Assembly (NCBI GenBank): GCA_029567375.1
Contig: JAKQLB010000362.1
Coordinates: 1-44,362, forward strand
Reading direction: 5' to 3'
Source of the DNA: Bacteroidota bacterium
GTDB taxonomy: Bacteria > Bacteroidota > Bacteroidia > Bacteroidales > UBA932
Length of the DNA: 44,362 nt
A program made the position numbers and the translations under genes. Shown piece by piece: positions 16,531-23,982 of this stretch. How positions within the stretch are numbered: the first letter of the stretch is position 1; every line of letters begins with the position of its first letter. The notes under the pieces are model-generated. The model did no database searches. It had not been told where the DNA came from and saw only the letters and a program-made list of their open reading frames with translations.

Positions 16531-17380
16531 GAGTAAAAACTGCAATTACGGGATAATGATCGGAGATGTAATCTACACCCGCATAGGAGCAGGTAAGAGT
16601 TTTAAATAGTGACGGAATCAGATTTCTGAAATAGATATGGTCGATTATTTTCCCGCCTTCTTCGGGAGCTATTTTGCCCCAACTATTAAATGTATTGAGT
16701 GAGTCGGTAACAGGAGCCGCTCTGCGCGCTGAAGTCATATATTCCTCAATAGGGTCCAATATAGGATCATTGTGTCCTGCATTGAAGTCTCCGGTAAGCA
16801 CCACTGCCGCATCATCCGGTATTATACTTTTCATACGCTCCACAATGAGTTTACCGGACTCTTTTCGGGCAATTTTACCTACATGATCAAAATGAGTATT
16901 GTAGAAATAGAACTCTTGGCCACTATTTTTGTCCAGCAGACGAACCATTGTAACAATCCGATGAAAGGCCGCATCCCAGCCCACTGAAACCTCATCCGGA
17001 GTTTCACTCAACCAGAAAGTAGTGCTTTTCAAAAGTTCGAAACGACTCTTTTTATAAAAGACGGCATTGGACTCGCCCGTGTTTGGACCATCATTGCGAG
17101 CCACTCCGTAGAAACCATATTCCGGCAGATGTTCCCCCATATAGTTGACCTGTCCCAATAGACCCTCCTGAATACCGAAAAGATCGGGGTTGACTTCGTT
17201 TATCATCTCAACAACCGCCTCTCTTCGCAATACCCAGCTGTTTTCCCCGTCAAAGTCATCGCTGAGACTCAGACGTATATTGAATGACATCGCTATGATA
17301 TCATTTTCACTCTTTGCACCGCCGCAACCGCAGCACAGCGCCATGGCGGCCAATGCCGCAATAATAAAAATTCTTTTCAT
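16484..17380 (-). CDS. EEP-family hydrolase lipoprotein
   Basis: 298 residues. The signal MKRIFIIAALAAMALCCGCG gives Cys candidates at 16, 17 and 19 for lipidation. EEP catalytic marks: AMSFNIRLS (Asn34), GIQEG (Glu72), YNTHFDHVG, VLTGDFNAGHND and YISDHYPV. Length and order match secreted EEP proteins of Bacteroidota, often annotated endonuclease or sphingomyelinase-like; substrate not determinable. The ATG is only 4 nt from a -7 box at 17385, so the mRNA may be leaderless. The 3' end overlaps the CDF gene by 47 nt on the opposite strand. Confidence 0.86.
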   Translation of the reverse strand: MKRIFIIAALAAMALCCGCGGAKSENDIIAMSFNIRLSLSDDFDGENSWVLRREAVVEMINEVNPDLFGIQEGLLGQVNYMGEHLPEYGFYGVARNDGPNTGESNAVFYKKSRFELLKSTTFWLSETPDEVSVGWDAAFHRIVTMVRLLDKNSGQEFYFYNTHFDHVGKIARKESGKLIVERMKSIIPDDAAVVLTGDFNAGHNDPILDPIEEYMTSARRAAPVTDSLNTFNSWGKIAPEEGGKIIDHIYFRNLIPSLFKTLTCSYAGVDYISDHYPVIAVFTLKDAQSQEVRHELSK

Positions 17381-17384
17381 ACTG

Positions 17385-17392
17385 CAAAGATA
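17385..17392 (-). promoter_or_regulatory. Bacteroidales -7 element (TATCTTTG) abutting the start codon
   Basis: Perfect TAnnTTTG with 4 nt to the ATG at 17380. The place where a -33 box would fall (about 17412-17415) is inside heptad tract C and has no TTTG. Confidence 0.6.
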
Positions 17393-17400
17393 ATTAAATA

Positions 17401-17449
17401 GTTCTGAGTGTGTGGTGTGTAGTAGTGGTGCGGGGTGCGAGTGTGAACG
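17401..17449. repeat. Degenerate heptanucleotide repeat tract, locus C
   Basis: Seven 7-nt units in phase: GTTCTGA at 17401 is identical to a unit in locus B, and GTGCGGG/GTGCGAG at 17428-17441 match locus D. It lies between the EEP lipoprotein promoter and the tRNA terminator. Confidence 0.6.
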
Positions 17450-17460
17450 CAGCGACGGAC

Positions 17461-17502
17461 CACAATAGAAAACGCTTCCTTTCGGAAGCGTTTTCTATTG
17501 TG
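17461..17502 (-). terminator. Perfect 19-bp hairpin terminator of the tRNA gene
   Basis: 19-bp arms with no mismatch and, on the minus strand, a CCGAAAGG tetraloop. The core GCTTCC-GAAA-GGAAGC followed by GTTTTCTATT is a classic intrinsic terminator. The first two bases of the stem are the last bases of the mature tRNA. Because it is palindromic it can also stop plus-strand transcription. Confidence 0.85.
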
Positions 17503-17575
17503 GTCCCGACTGGGCTTGAACCAGTGACCCCCTGATTATGAGTCAGGTGCTACTAACCGACTGAGCTACGGGACC
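17501..17575 (-). tRNA. tRNA with CAU anticodon (elongator Met or Ile2)
   Basis: 75 nt without encoded CCA. Acceptor arms GGTCCCG/CGGGACC with discriminator A; anticodon stem CCTGA/TCAGG around CTCATAA, giving anticodon CAU; T arm ACTGG/CCAGT around TTCAAGC. The D arm reads GCTC/TAGC, so position 13-22 is a C-U mismatch. It is not initiator-like because the acceptor 1-72 pair is G-C. Whether the wobble C is lysidinylated (Ile2) or not (Met) cannot be told from sequence; the CTCATAATC context resembles Ile2. It has its own promoter at 17654-17684. Confidence 0.92.
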
Positions 17576-17653
17576 TGAAACTATCTATGATGTACAAAAG
17601 ATAATCTACTAAAGTCATCGACTCCTCAAGGGACCTGATGACCCGTCGCGTGA

Positions 17654-17684
17654 CAAAAGTAGCAAAATAATGCCTTACCGCAAA
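17654..17684 (-). promoter_or_regulatory. Full Bacteroidales promoter (TTTG-N19-TACTTTTG) for the tRNA
   Basis: -33 TTTG at 17681-17684 and -7 TACTTTTG at 17654-17661, separated by exactly 19 nt on the minus strand. It predicts a leader of roughly 70 nt before the tRNA. It begins 10 nt after the rpsJ stop codon. Confidence 0.75.
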
Positions 17685-17694
17685 AATACTTTTA

Positions 17695-18000
17695 TCAAAC
17701 TTTTATTTCAACTTCGACACCACTGGGGAGCTCAAGCTTCATAAGAGCATCAACGGTCTTAGGAGTTGAGCTGTAAATATCCAGGAGGCGTCGGAATGAA
17801 TTGAGTTCGAACTGCTCGCGTGCTTTTTTGTTTACAAAAGTCGAGCGGTTGACAGTGAAGATCTTCTTGTCTGTGGGAAGCGGAATCGGGCCGCTGACCA
17901 CAGCACCGGAGGCCTTTACTGTCTTTACAATCCTGTCGACCGATTTGTCAACCAGCGCATGATCGTAAGATTTCAATTTTATTCTGATTTTCTGGCTCAT
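17695..18000 (-). CDS. rpsJ: 30S ribosomal protein S10
   Basis: 101 residues. S10 is recognised from [35 protein letters not shown] and [18 protein letters not shown]. It is the last gene of the rpsL-rpsG-fusA-rpsJ array, 17 nt after fusA. In most Bacteroidota I know, rpsJ continues directly into rplC and the rest of the S10 operon; here a tRNA promoter follows at once, so the array is interrupted. Confidence 0.98.
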   Translation of the reverse strand: MSQKIRIKLKSYDHALVDKSVDRIVKTVKASGAVVSGPIPLPTDKKIFTVNRSTFVNKKAREQFELNSFRRLLDIYSSTPKTVDALMKLELPSGVEVEIKV

Positions 18001-18017
18001 TATTGTGATTTTTTTAA

Positions 18018-20138
18018 TTATTCGTCATCATCATTGTCAAAAAACCTACGTCCGCCATGTTTCTCGACAACATCTTTTGATATATTATCGGGAACCTCCG
18101 CATAATGCGAAAATTCCATTGTGGCTGTGGCACGTCCGGAGGAAAGTGTCCTCAGAACAGTAACGTAACCAAACTGCTCGGAGAGCGGAACCTTGGCTTT
18201 GACAATTCTTGCATTGCCTTTGGAATCCATGTCGACAATTTGACCCCTGCGGCGATTGATGTCACCGACAATATCACCCATATATTCTTCAGGAGTAACA
18301 ACCTCCAGAGACATAATCGGCTCCATCAGTACCGGTGAACACTTGGGAAGCGCCTTGCGGAATGCCTGACGGGCACAGATCTCGAATGAAAGCGAGTCGG
18401 AATCGACAGGGTGGAAAGAGCCATCCAGAAGTCTTACCTTCATGGATGTCACCTCGTAACCTGCCAAAACACCATTTGCCATTGCAGATTTGAAGCCTTT
18501 CTCGACAGAGGGGATAAATTCACGGGGAATATTTCCACCCTTTACTTCATCGATAAACTGAAGTCCTGTCACGCCCTCATCTGCAGGGGAAATTTCGACA
18601 ACTATATCGGCAAATTTACCTCGACCGCCTGTCTGCTTCTTGAATACTTCTCTGTGTTGATATGTACCGGTGATGGCCTCTTTGTAATTAACCTGAGGCG
18701 CGCCTTGGTTTATCTCAACGCCGAATTCACGACGGAGACGGTCCACGATGATATCAAGATGGAGCTCGCCCATTCCGCTGATAATGGTCTGGCCGGTCTC
18801 AATGTCAGTCTGGACGGTAAAGGTAGGGTCTTCTTCTGAAAGCTTACCAAGAGCAATACCAAGCTTGTCGAGATCTTTCTGGGTCTTGGGCTCTACAGCC
18901 AGACCTATAACCGGATCCGGAAACGTCATGGACTCCAGGACAATCGGTTTATCTTCGCGACAAATGGTATCACCTGTACGCAACTCCTTGAAACCTACGG
19001 CAGCACAGATATCGCCCGCCTCAACGCATTCGATGGGATTCTGCTTGTTGGAGTGCATCTGGTAAAGCCTTGCAACGCGTTCCTTTTTACCGGAACGGGT
19101 ATTTAGTACATAGGAGCCGGCATCCAGTTTACCCGAATAGGCTCTGATAAAGGCCAATCTACCTACAAAGGGGTCTGTAGCAATCTTGAAGACCAATCCG
19201 CAGAAAGGCTCATCAGTGTTGAACTTGCGTACAAGTTCGGCACCGTTACGTGGATCTATACCCTTGATTTCTCCCTTATCCAGAGGAGAGGGGAGATAAC
19301 GCATTACGGCATCAAGAAGCAATTGTACTCCTTTGTTTTTGAAGGAAGAGCCGCAAGTGGTTGGAACCACTGCCATATCGATGGTAGCCTTTCTAAGGGC
19401 ATCAATAATCTCCTCTTCGGTGATTGAATCGGGATCTTCGAAAAACTTCTCAAGTATCTCTTCATTGTACTCGGCAACTGACTCGATCAGTTTACCGCGC
19501 CACTCCTCAACTTCTGCGACCATCTTCTTGGGAATCTCCTTTATCTCATAGTTAACAAGGTCCTTACTTAAATTGTAAAAATAGGCCTTTTTTGAGATAA
19601 GGTCGACAACTCCCTCGAAATTCTCCTCAGCTCCGATAGGGAGCGAAATGGGAATGGCCCGCGCTCCGAGTTTTTCGTTAATCTCCTCCACCACAGCAAG
19701 AAAATCAGCTCCTGTGCGATCCATCTTATTGACATAGGCAATCTTGGGCACGTGATACTTGTCTGCCTGGCGCCATACGGTCTCTGACTGAGGCTGTACG
19801 CGGCCTACCGCACAGAAAGTGGCGATTGTGCCATCAAGAACACGAAGTGAACGCTCCACCTCAACGGTGAAGTCAACGTGGCCCGGAGTATCTATAAGAT
19901 TGATCTGGTACTGCTCATTGTTGTAATTCCAGAAAGCGGTAGTAGCAGCCGATGTGATGGTAATACCTCTCTCCTGCTCCTGAACCATCCAGTCCATGGT
20001 GGCAGCACCTTCGTGCACCTCTCCCAACTTATGGGTCTTGCCCGTGTAGTAGAGAATGCGCTCAGATGTTGTGGTCTTACCAGCATCGATATGAGCCATT
20101 ATACCAATGTTTCTTGTATATTTTAGATCTCTTGCCAT
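18018..20138 (-). CDS. fusA: Translation elongation factor G
   Basis: 706 residues, full length. G1 [20 protein letters not shown]3 [20 protein letters not shown] and G4 [11 protein letters not shown] define the GTPase; [19 protein letters not shown]-type [20 protein letters not shown] and GDINRRRG mark domains III-V. It catalyses ribosomal translocation. Its position between rpsG (19-nt gap) and rpsJ identifies it as the housekeeping copy. Confidence 0.98.
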   Translation of the reverse strand: MARDLKYTRNIGIMAHIDAGKTTTSERILYYTGKTHKLGEVHEGAATMDWMVQEQERGITITSAATTAFWNYNNEQYQINLIDTPGHVDFTVEVERSLRVLDGTIATFCAVGRVQPQSETVWRQADKYHVPKIAYVNKMDRTGADFLAVVEEINEKLGARAIPISLPIGAEENFEGVVDLISKKAYFYNLSKDLVNYEIKEIPKKMVAEVEEWRGKLIESVAEYNEEILEKFFEDPDSITEEEIIDALRKATIDMAVVPTTCGSSFKNKGVQLLLDAVMRYLPSPLDKGEIKGIDPRNGAELVRKFNTDEPFCGLVFKIATDPFVGRLAFIRAYSGKLDAGSYVLNTRSGKKERVARLYQMHSNKQNPIECVEAGDICAAVGFKELRTGDTICREDKPIVLESMTFPDPVIGLAVEPKTQKDLDKLGIALGKLSEEDPTFTVQTDIETGQTIISGMGELHLDIIVDRLRREFGVEINQGAPQVNYKEAITGTYQHREVFKKQTGGRGKFADIVVEISPADEGVTGLQFIDEVKGGNIPREFIPSVEKGFKSAMANGVLAGYEVTSMKVRLLDGSFHPVDSDSLSFEICARQAFRKALPKCSPVLMEPIMSLEVVTPEEYMGDIVGDINRRRGQIVDMDSKGNARIVKAKVPLSEQFGYVTVLRTLSSGRATATMEFSHYAEVPDNISKDVVEKHGGRRFFDNDDDE

Positions 20139-20157
20139 CTAATGTACTAATACCGGA

Positions 20158-20634
20158 TTAGAAACGGAAGTGGGCAAAGGCCTTGTTGGCCTCAGCCATT
20201 CTGTGCATATCTTCTTTTCTTTTGAATGCTGCACCTTCATTATTGTATGCAGCCATTATTTCTGCAGCCAACTTCTCAGACATTGAGCGGCCGGAACGTT
20301 TACGGGCGTAAAGTATCATATTCTTCATACTGAGAGAGATCTTTCTTTCCGGACGCAACTCTGTCGGTACTTGGAAGTTCGCACCACCTACTCTGCGGCT
20401 TTTTACCTCAACCTGCGGAGTAATGTTTTCCAATGCTTTTTTCCAAATTTCGAGAGGAGCCTTGTCAGAATCTTTCATCTTCTCGCCGATCATGTCGATC
20501 GCATCGTAAAAAATAGAATAAGCGATACTCTTCTTCCCCTGTAACATCAAGTTGTTCACGAAACGGGTAACCTGTACATCGTGATACTTAGGATCAGGAA
20601 GTAGAATCCTCTTTTTAGGCTTCGTTTTTCTCAT
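20158..20634 (-). CDS. rpsG: 30S ribosomal protein S7
   Basis: 158 residues. [39 protein letters not shown] and [15 protein letters not shown] are S7 signatures. S7 nucleates the 30S head and in E. coli represses its own operon by binding the S12-S7 spacer. Here that spacer is only 33 nt and shows no obvious large structure. Confidence 0.98.
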   Translation of the reverse strand: MRKTKPKKRILLPDPKYHDVQVTRFVNNLMLQGKKSIAYSIFYDAIDMIGEKMKDSDKAPLEIWKKALENITPQVEVKSRRVGGANFQVPTELRPERKISLSMKNMILYARKRSGRSMSEKLAAEIMAAYNNEGAAFKRKEDMHRMAEANKAFAHFRF

Positions 20635-20667
20635 TTTTTCTCAAAATTTAACAGTTAAAACTAATGG

Positions 20668-21051
<384 letters not shown>

Positions 21052-21087
21052 AAATGTTTGTTAATCTTTTATTTAATGTTTATAACT

Positions 21088-21101
21088 CCGCATTTTTGCG
21101 G
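21088..21101 (-). promoter_or_regulatory. Small hairpin in the str operon leader
   Basis: CCGCA-AAAA-TGCGG, a perfect 5-bp stem with a 4-nt loop just inside the predicted transcript start and about 37 nt before the rpsL ATG. Could stabilise or regulate the leader; no ribosomal-protein binding motif is recognisable. Confidence 0.4.
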
Positions 21102-21105
21102 GTTG

Positions 21106-21136
21106 CAAAGATAGAACAAATAATCTGATTTACAAA
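21106..21136 (-). promoter_or_regulatory. Full Bacteroidales promoter (TTTG-N19-TATCTTTG) of the str operon
   Basis: -33 TTTG at 21133-21136 and -7 TATCTTTG at 21106-21113, with exactly 19 nt between, on the minus strand. A textbook match for the principal sigma factor of Bacteroidales. Confidence 0.85.
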
Positions 21137-21159
21137 CAAGTTGTCAACAAAATTGCATT

Positions 21160-22824
21160 TTACTGCACCTTGAAGGCTTTTTTGCTAAAAACCGGACAAC
21201 CGGAAGAAGTAATCCCTTCTACGACAACCGAGAATGTACCACTGTAGTCGGGGGTATTGCATATGACGGTGATTGAAGAGTCCGTAGCGCCGGCAGCTCC
21301 CGCAGTGAGCAGAGGATGCCAATACAAAGTCTGCCGATAATCAGGATAGTCGGCATTTTCGGCCACATTACAACAGGTGTATGCCATCGGAATGGCCGCT
21401 CCTTGAAACTCGATAATACGCACTTCAGGGCCAAAGGTCAACGAAGGAATGGTCCCTTTATATGTCTTCATATTGACAATGCCGTCAAACTGTCTGCTAC
21501 CGATAAAATAGGCATAGGGATAAATATCTATCGATTCAACCAGCATCGGATCATATCTGTAGATCATTTCATGGTCAAAAATCGGCACTCCATCCACCAT
21601 CATCAAAGATGCATCTTCCGCAAACTCTCCTATACGGAAGACATTTTCTATTTTGACCTGGATGTCTCTTGTGCCGTCCGCTTTTTTACGGGCACGTATC
21701 TGGGAAATGTATTCGACAATAACCTCCTCCATTAGGGGGAACCTGGTGTAATCATCGAGAAGATAGGTGATTCGCTCTGCGCCAAGAAGCGTATTTTCCC
21801 TTTTGGGAAGCATTTCGCACAGAGTATCCGAATCAAACCGTCTGCCAATCTGCATGGCAGCCCCTCTGAATTCAAGACGTTCCCTTAGCGATGTGCTGAT
21901 CAGTAGCGGAGACGGAGCCTTGAGCTGCGGTTCGGCAAAAGGGTCTTTTATGGAAGCGATATTACCAACCAGTTCCACATCTCCATAGATATTGCCGGTA
22001 AAGAAACGAACCGTACCATCATCAGCACTCTCCGCTATGTATATGTCCGAATAGTTGCCGATGGCCGAGATGTAGGCGGTTTTTTCGTTGCTTTGCGCGG
22101 TAATTATCTCCCCTTCATACTCCGGAATGCGGTTATGATCAAAAGTCACCCCTTCTACATCCGGAAGCATCTCCAGAAACTCTTCAGGACCCGTTACCTT
22201 GCCTACCAGGATACCATCTTCATTGAATATTGAAAGTGAGAAAATAATCTGCTCACCGGTACGGTTGGCTATGCTGACGGGAATCTGATCTAAACGTCCC
22301 GCTTCCGAAGCAACACTGATTTGTACATCAGCGCACGGTTTCGTGAAAGGGGCAGTTGCTACTGCAGCCAGATAATCACTCTCCTCCACCACCTTGACTT
22401 CACCGATTCTTGCGGTGGATAATACATTGAAAATGGAGATTTCCCTACTAAATGCTGTATCGAAATCATATCCGCGCTCGTTAAAATTCGCCGAAGTATA
22501 GGCTATTAGACGATAATTGCCGGTGGAAAGAGTATTGGGCAGATCGATATACCCTGCTCCACGCCCCTCCATAAGTGCTATTTTAGCGGTTTGTGCCACC
22601 CCGGACGCAGAGTGAAGCTCCATATAGGCGATACTGCTTAACTCAGAGGGAGTGCGGGTAGCGACATCCATACAGAGTGCCGAGCACCAAATTCTCTCTC
22701 CGGCTACATAAATGCTCCTGTCTGTGGAAAACCACACCCTCTCTACTCGCTGAGCATAGAGAGGAGCGGATATCAGTAAAATAAATGCCGCCAGTGATGT
22801 CAATATAGTAAAGTATCTTCTCAT
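21160..22824 (-). CDS. Exported MG2-like protein with a C-terminal TonB plug-like domain, no barrel
   Basis: 554 residues. Signal peptide 1-24 (ending APLYAQ). The next about 95 residues (VWFSTDRSIYVAGERIWCSA onward) look like the macroglobulin MG2-type domain common in Bacteroidota. The middle is beta-rich and unassigned. Near residues 405-470, MMVDGVPIFDHEMIYRYDP and VESIDIYPYAYFIGSRQFDG resemble the plug of TonB receptors, yet the protein stops without a barrel. It is the last gene of the TonB array, 3 nt after the DUF4249 gene. Probably a periplasmic or surface accessory; not enzymatic as far as can be seen. Confidence 0.75.
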   Translation of the reverse strand: MRRYFTILTSLAAFILLISAPLYAQRVERVWFSTDRSIYVAGERIWCSALCMDVATRTPSELSSIAYMELHSASGVAQTAKIALMEGRGAGYIDLPNTLSTGNYRLIAYTSANFNERGYDFDTAFSREISIFNVLSTARIGEVKVVEESDYLAAVATAPFTKPCADVQISVASEAGRLDQIPVSIANRTGEQIIFSLSIFNEDGILVGKVTGPEEFLEMLPDVEGVTFDHNRIPEYEGEIITAQSNEKTAYISAIGNYSDIYIAESADDGTVRFFTGNIYGDVELVGNIASIKDPFAEPQLKAPSPLLISTSLRERLEFRGAAMQIGRRFDSDTLCEMLPKRENTLLGAERITYLLDDYTRFPLMEEVIVEYISQIRARKKADGTRDIQVKIENVFRIGEFAEDASLMMVDGVPIFDHEMIYRYDPMLVESIDIYPYAYFIGSRQFDGIVNMKTYKGTIPSLTFGPEVRIIEFQGAAIPMAYTCCNVAENADYPDYRQTLYWHPLLTAGAAGATDSSITVICNTPDYSGTFSVVVEGITSSGCPVFSKKAFKVQ

Positions 22825-22827
22825 CTT

Positions 22828-23982
22828 TTAATTGTGATTGTTGGGCCAATAATCGGGTTTCTCTTTTGTGCCTCCCTTCACTCTACAGTCAACACAACGT
22901 CGCTCAGACCAGCTGGTCATTTGAGTCATCTCGTCGAGAAATACCACATCATAGCCTCCATAGTAATATCTTCTCATTTTGGAGTGCTCAGCGAGGTTTA
23001 TTTCTATAAAAGCTGAGCAGTTTTGACGCTTGTTTTGCAGCGGAAAATCATCTACTGAGACAAATATTCTATGGCTGGAGACTTTCGATACGGAGATATA
23101 ACCCAGTACAACTTTGGAAGAATCGCCCACACAGTGTATATTGCCCCTTAGTTCGCTGGGCTGAGGGGAGAAAAGACCCCCTGTCTGATCCGTATTTCGC
23201 AACATTACCTCCCAATAAACATAAGCTTCCGCCGAAATGGAGCTCTGAATTACCTCCAATGAATATAAATAGTCGAGTTTGTCGCTCATGAAGGGCAGTT
23301 CGTAGATTTGATGATCGACAAGACGGTTCTCTGTAAGTGCCTCCGTGCTGGCAATCATTATGTTGGAAACGACATCCCTGTCCCAGCAATAATGCGTGTT
23401 TTCCCCTCTACATTCTTCGACGGTATTGCGGCTGGGGTTAAAAACGTGCGATGCATAGAACTGAGATGTGTACTCCCAGACCTCATTGCAATTCCATTTA
23501 TAGTAGGGATTGGTGTCAGGATTGATAGTGCTCACATGAAATGTTATTTTCTCTTCAAGCTCGTCCACCCGAAATGAGACCTCTTCGAGTTCCGGAGTGA
23601 TGATTACCTCCAGCCAGTCTGTTACATACTCTACGGCACTGCTTTGAGCATGGGGTTTGACATGGAGACGATAAGAGTTTCGGGGATTAAGATTGCGGGT
23701 ATCGATAATATGGGCACCATCCCGATAATTTCCTGCACGGGTTATCTCTCCCTTGTCACTTTCCACCCACACATCGGCAGTAATGTTCACGGGCGTACCG
23801 GTAGTACCCAGTTGCTGTGTATTTCGAACAAATATGTATGATTCGGATCCTATTCGTATATCTCCCTCTATGACAATGAGTCCTATATCAACATCTGCTA
23901 TCTCCGGTGTAAATGGATAGATGCAACTTCCCATCATTAGGGTAGCAAACGCTAGTATTAGTATGGAGAGTCTTTCTTTCAT
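22828..23982 (-). CDS. DUF4249-family lipoprotein
   Basis: 384 residues; lipobox LMMGSC (Cys20). The C-terminal signature RRCVDCRVKGGTKEKPDYWPN is characteristic of DUF4249 proteins, which accompany one class of TonB receptors in Bacteroidota and are thought to act as surface partners in a SusD-like way (inference from association). Its ATG shares one base with the TGA of the receptor gene (TGATG), so the two are translationally coupled. Six or more Cys in the mature part may form disulfides. Substrate unknown. Confidence 0.85.
   Translation of the reverse strand: MKERLSILILAFATLMMGSCIYPFTPEIADVDIGLIVIEGDIRIGSESYIFVRNTQQLGTTGTPVNITADVWVESDKGEITRAGNYRDGAHIIDTRNLNPRNSYRLHVKPHAQSSAVEYVTDWLEVIITPELEEVSFRVDELEEKITFHVSTINPDTNPYYKWNCNEVWEYTSQFYASHVFNPSRNTVEECRGENTHYCWDRDVVSNIMIASTEALTENRLVDHQIYELPFMSDKLDYLYSLEVIQSSISAEAYVYWEVMLRNTDQTGGLFSPQPSELRGNIHCVGDSSKVVLGYISVSKVSSHRIFVSVDDFPLQNKRQNCSAFIEINLAEHSKMRRYYYGGYDVVFLDEMTQMTSWSERRCVDCRVKGGTKEKPDYWPNNHN

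Noticed and set aside
17569-17640. Repeated GGGACCTGA near the tRNA 5' end as a possible att site
   Set aside because: Only 9 nt, no integrase or mobile genes nearby; chance is sufficient.
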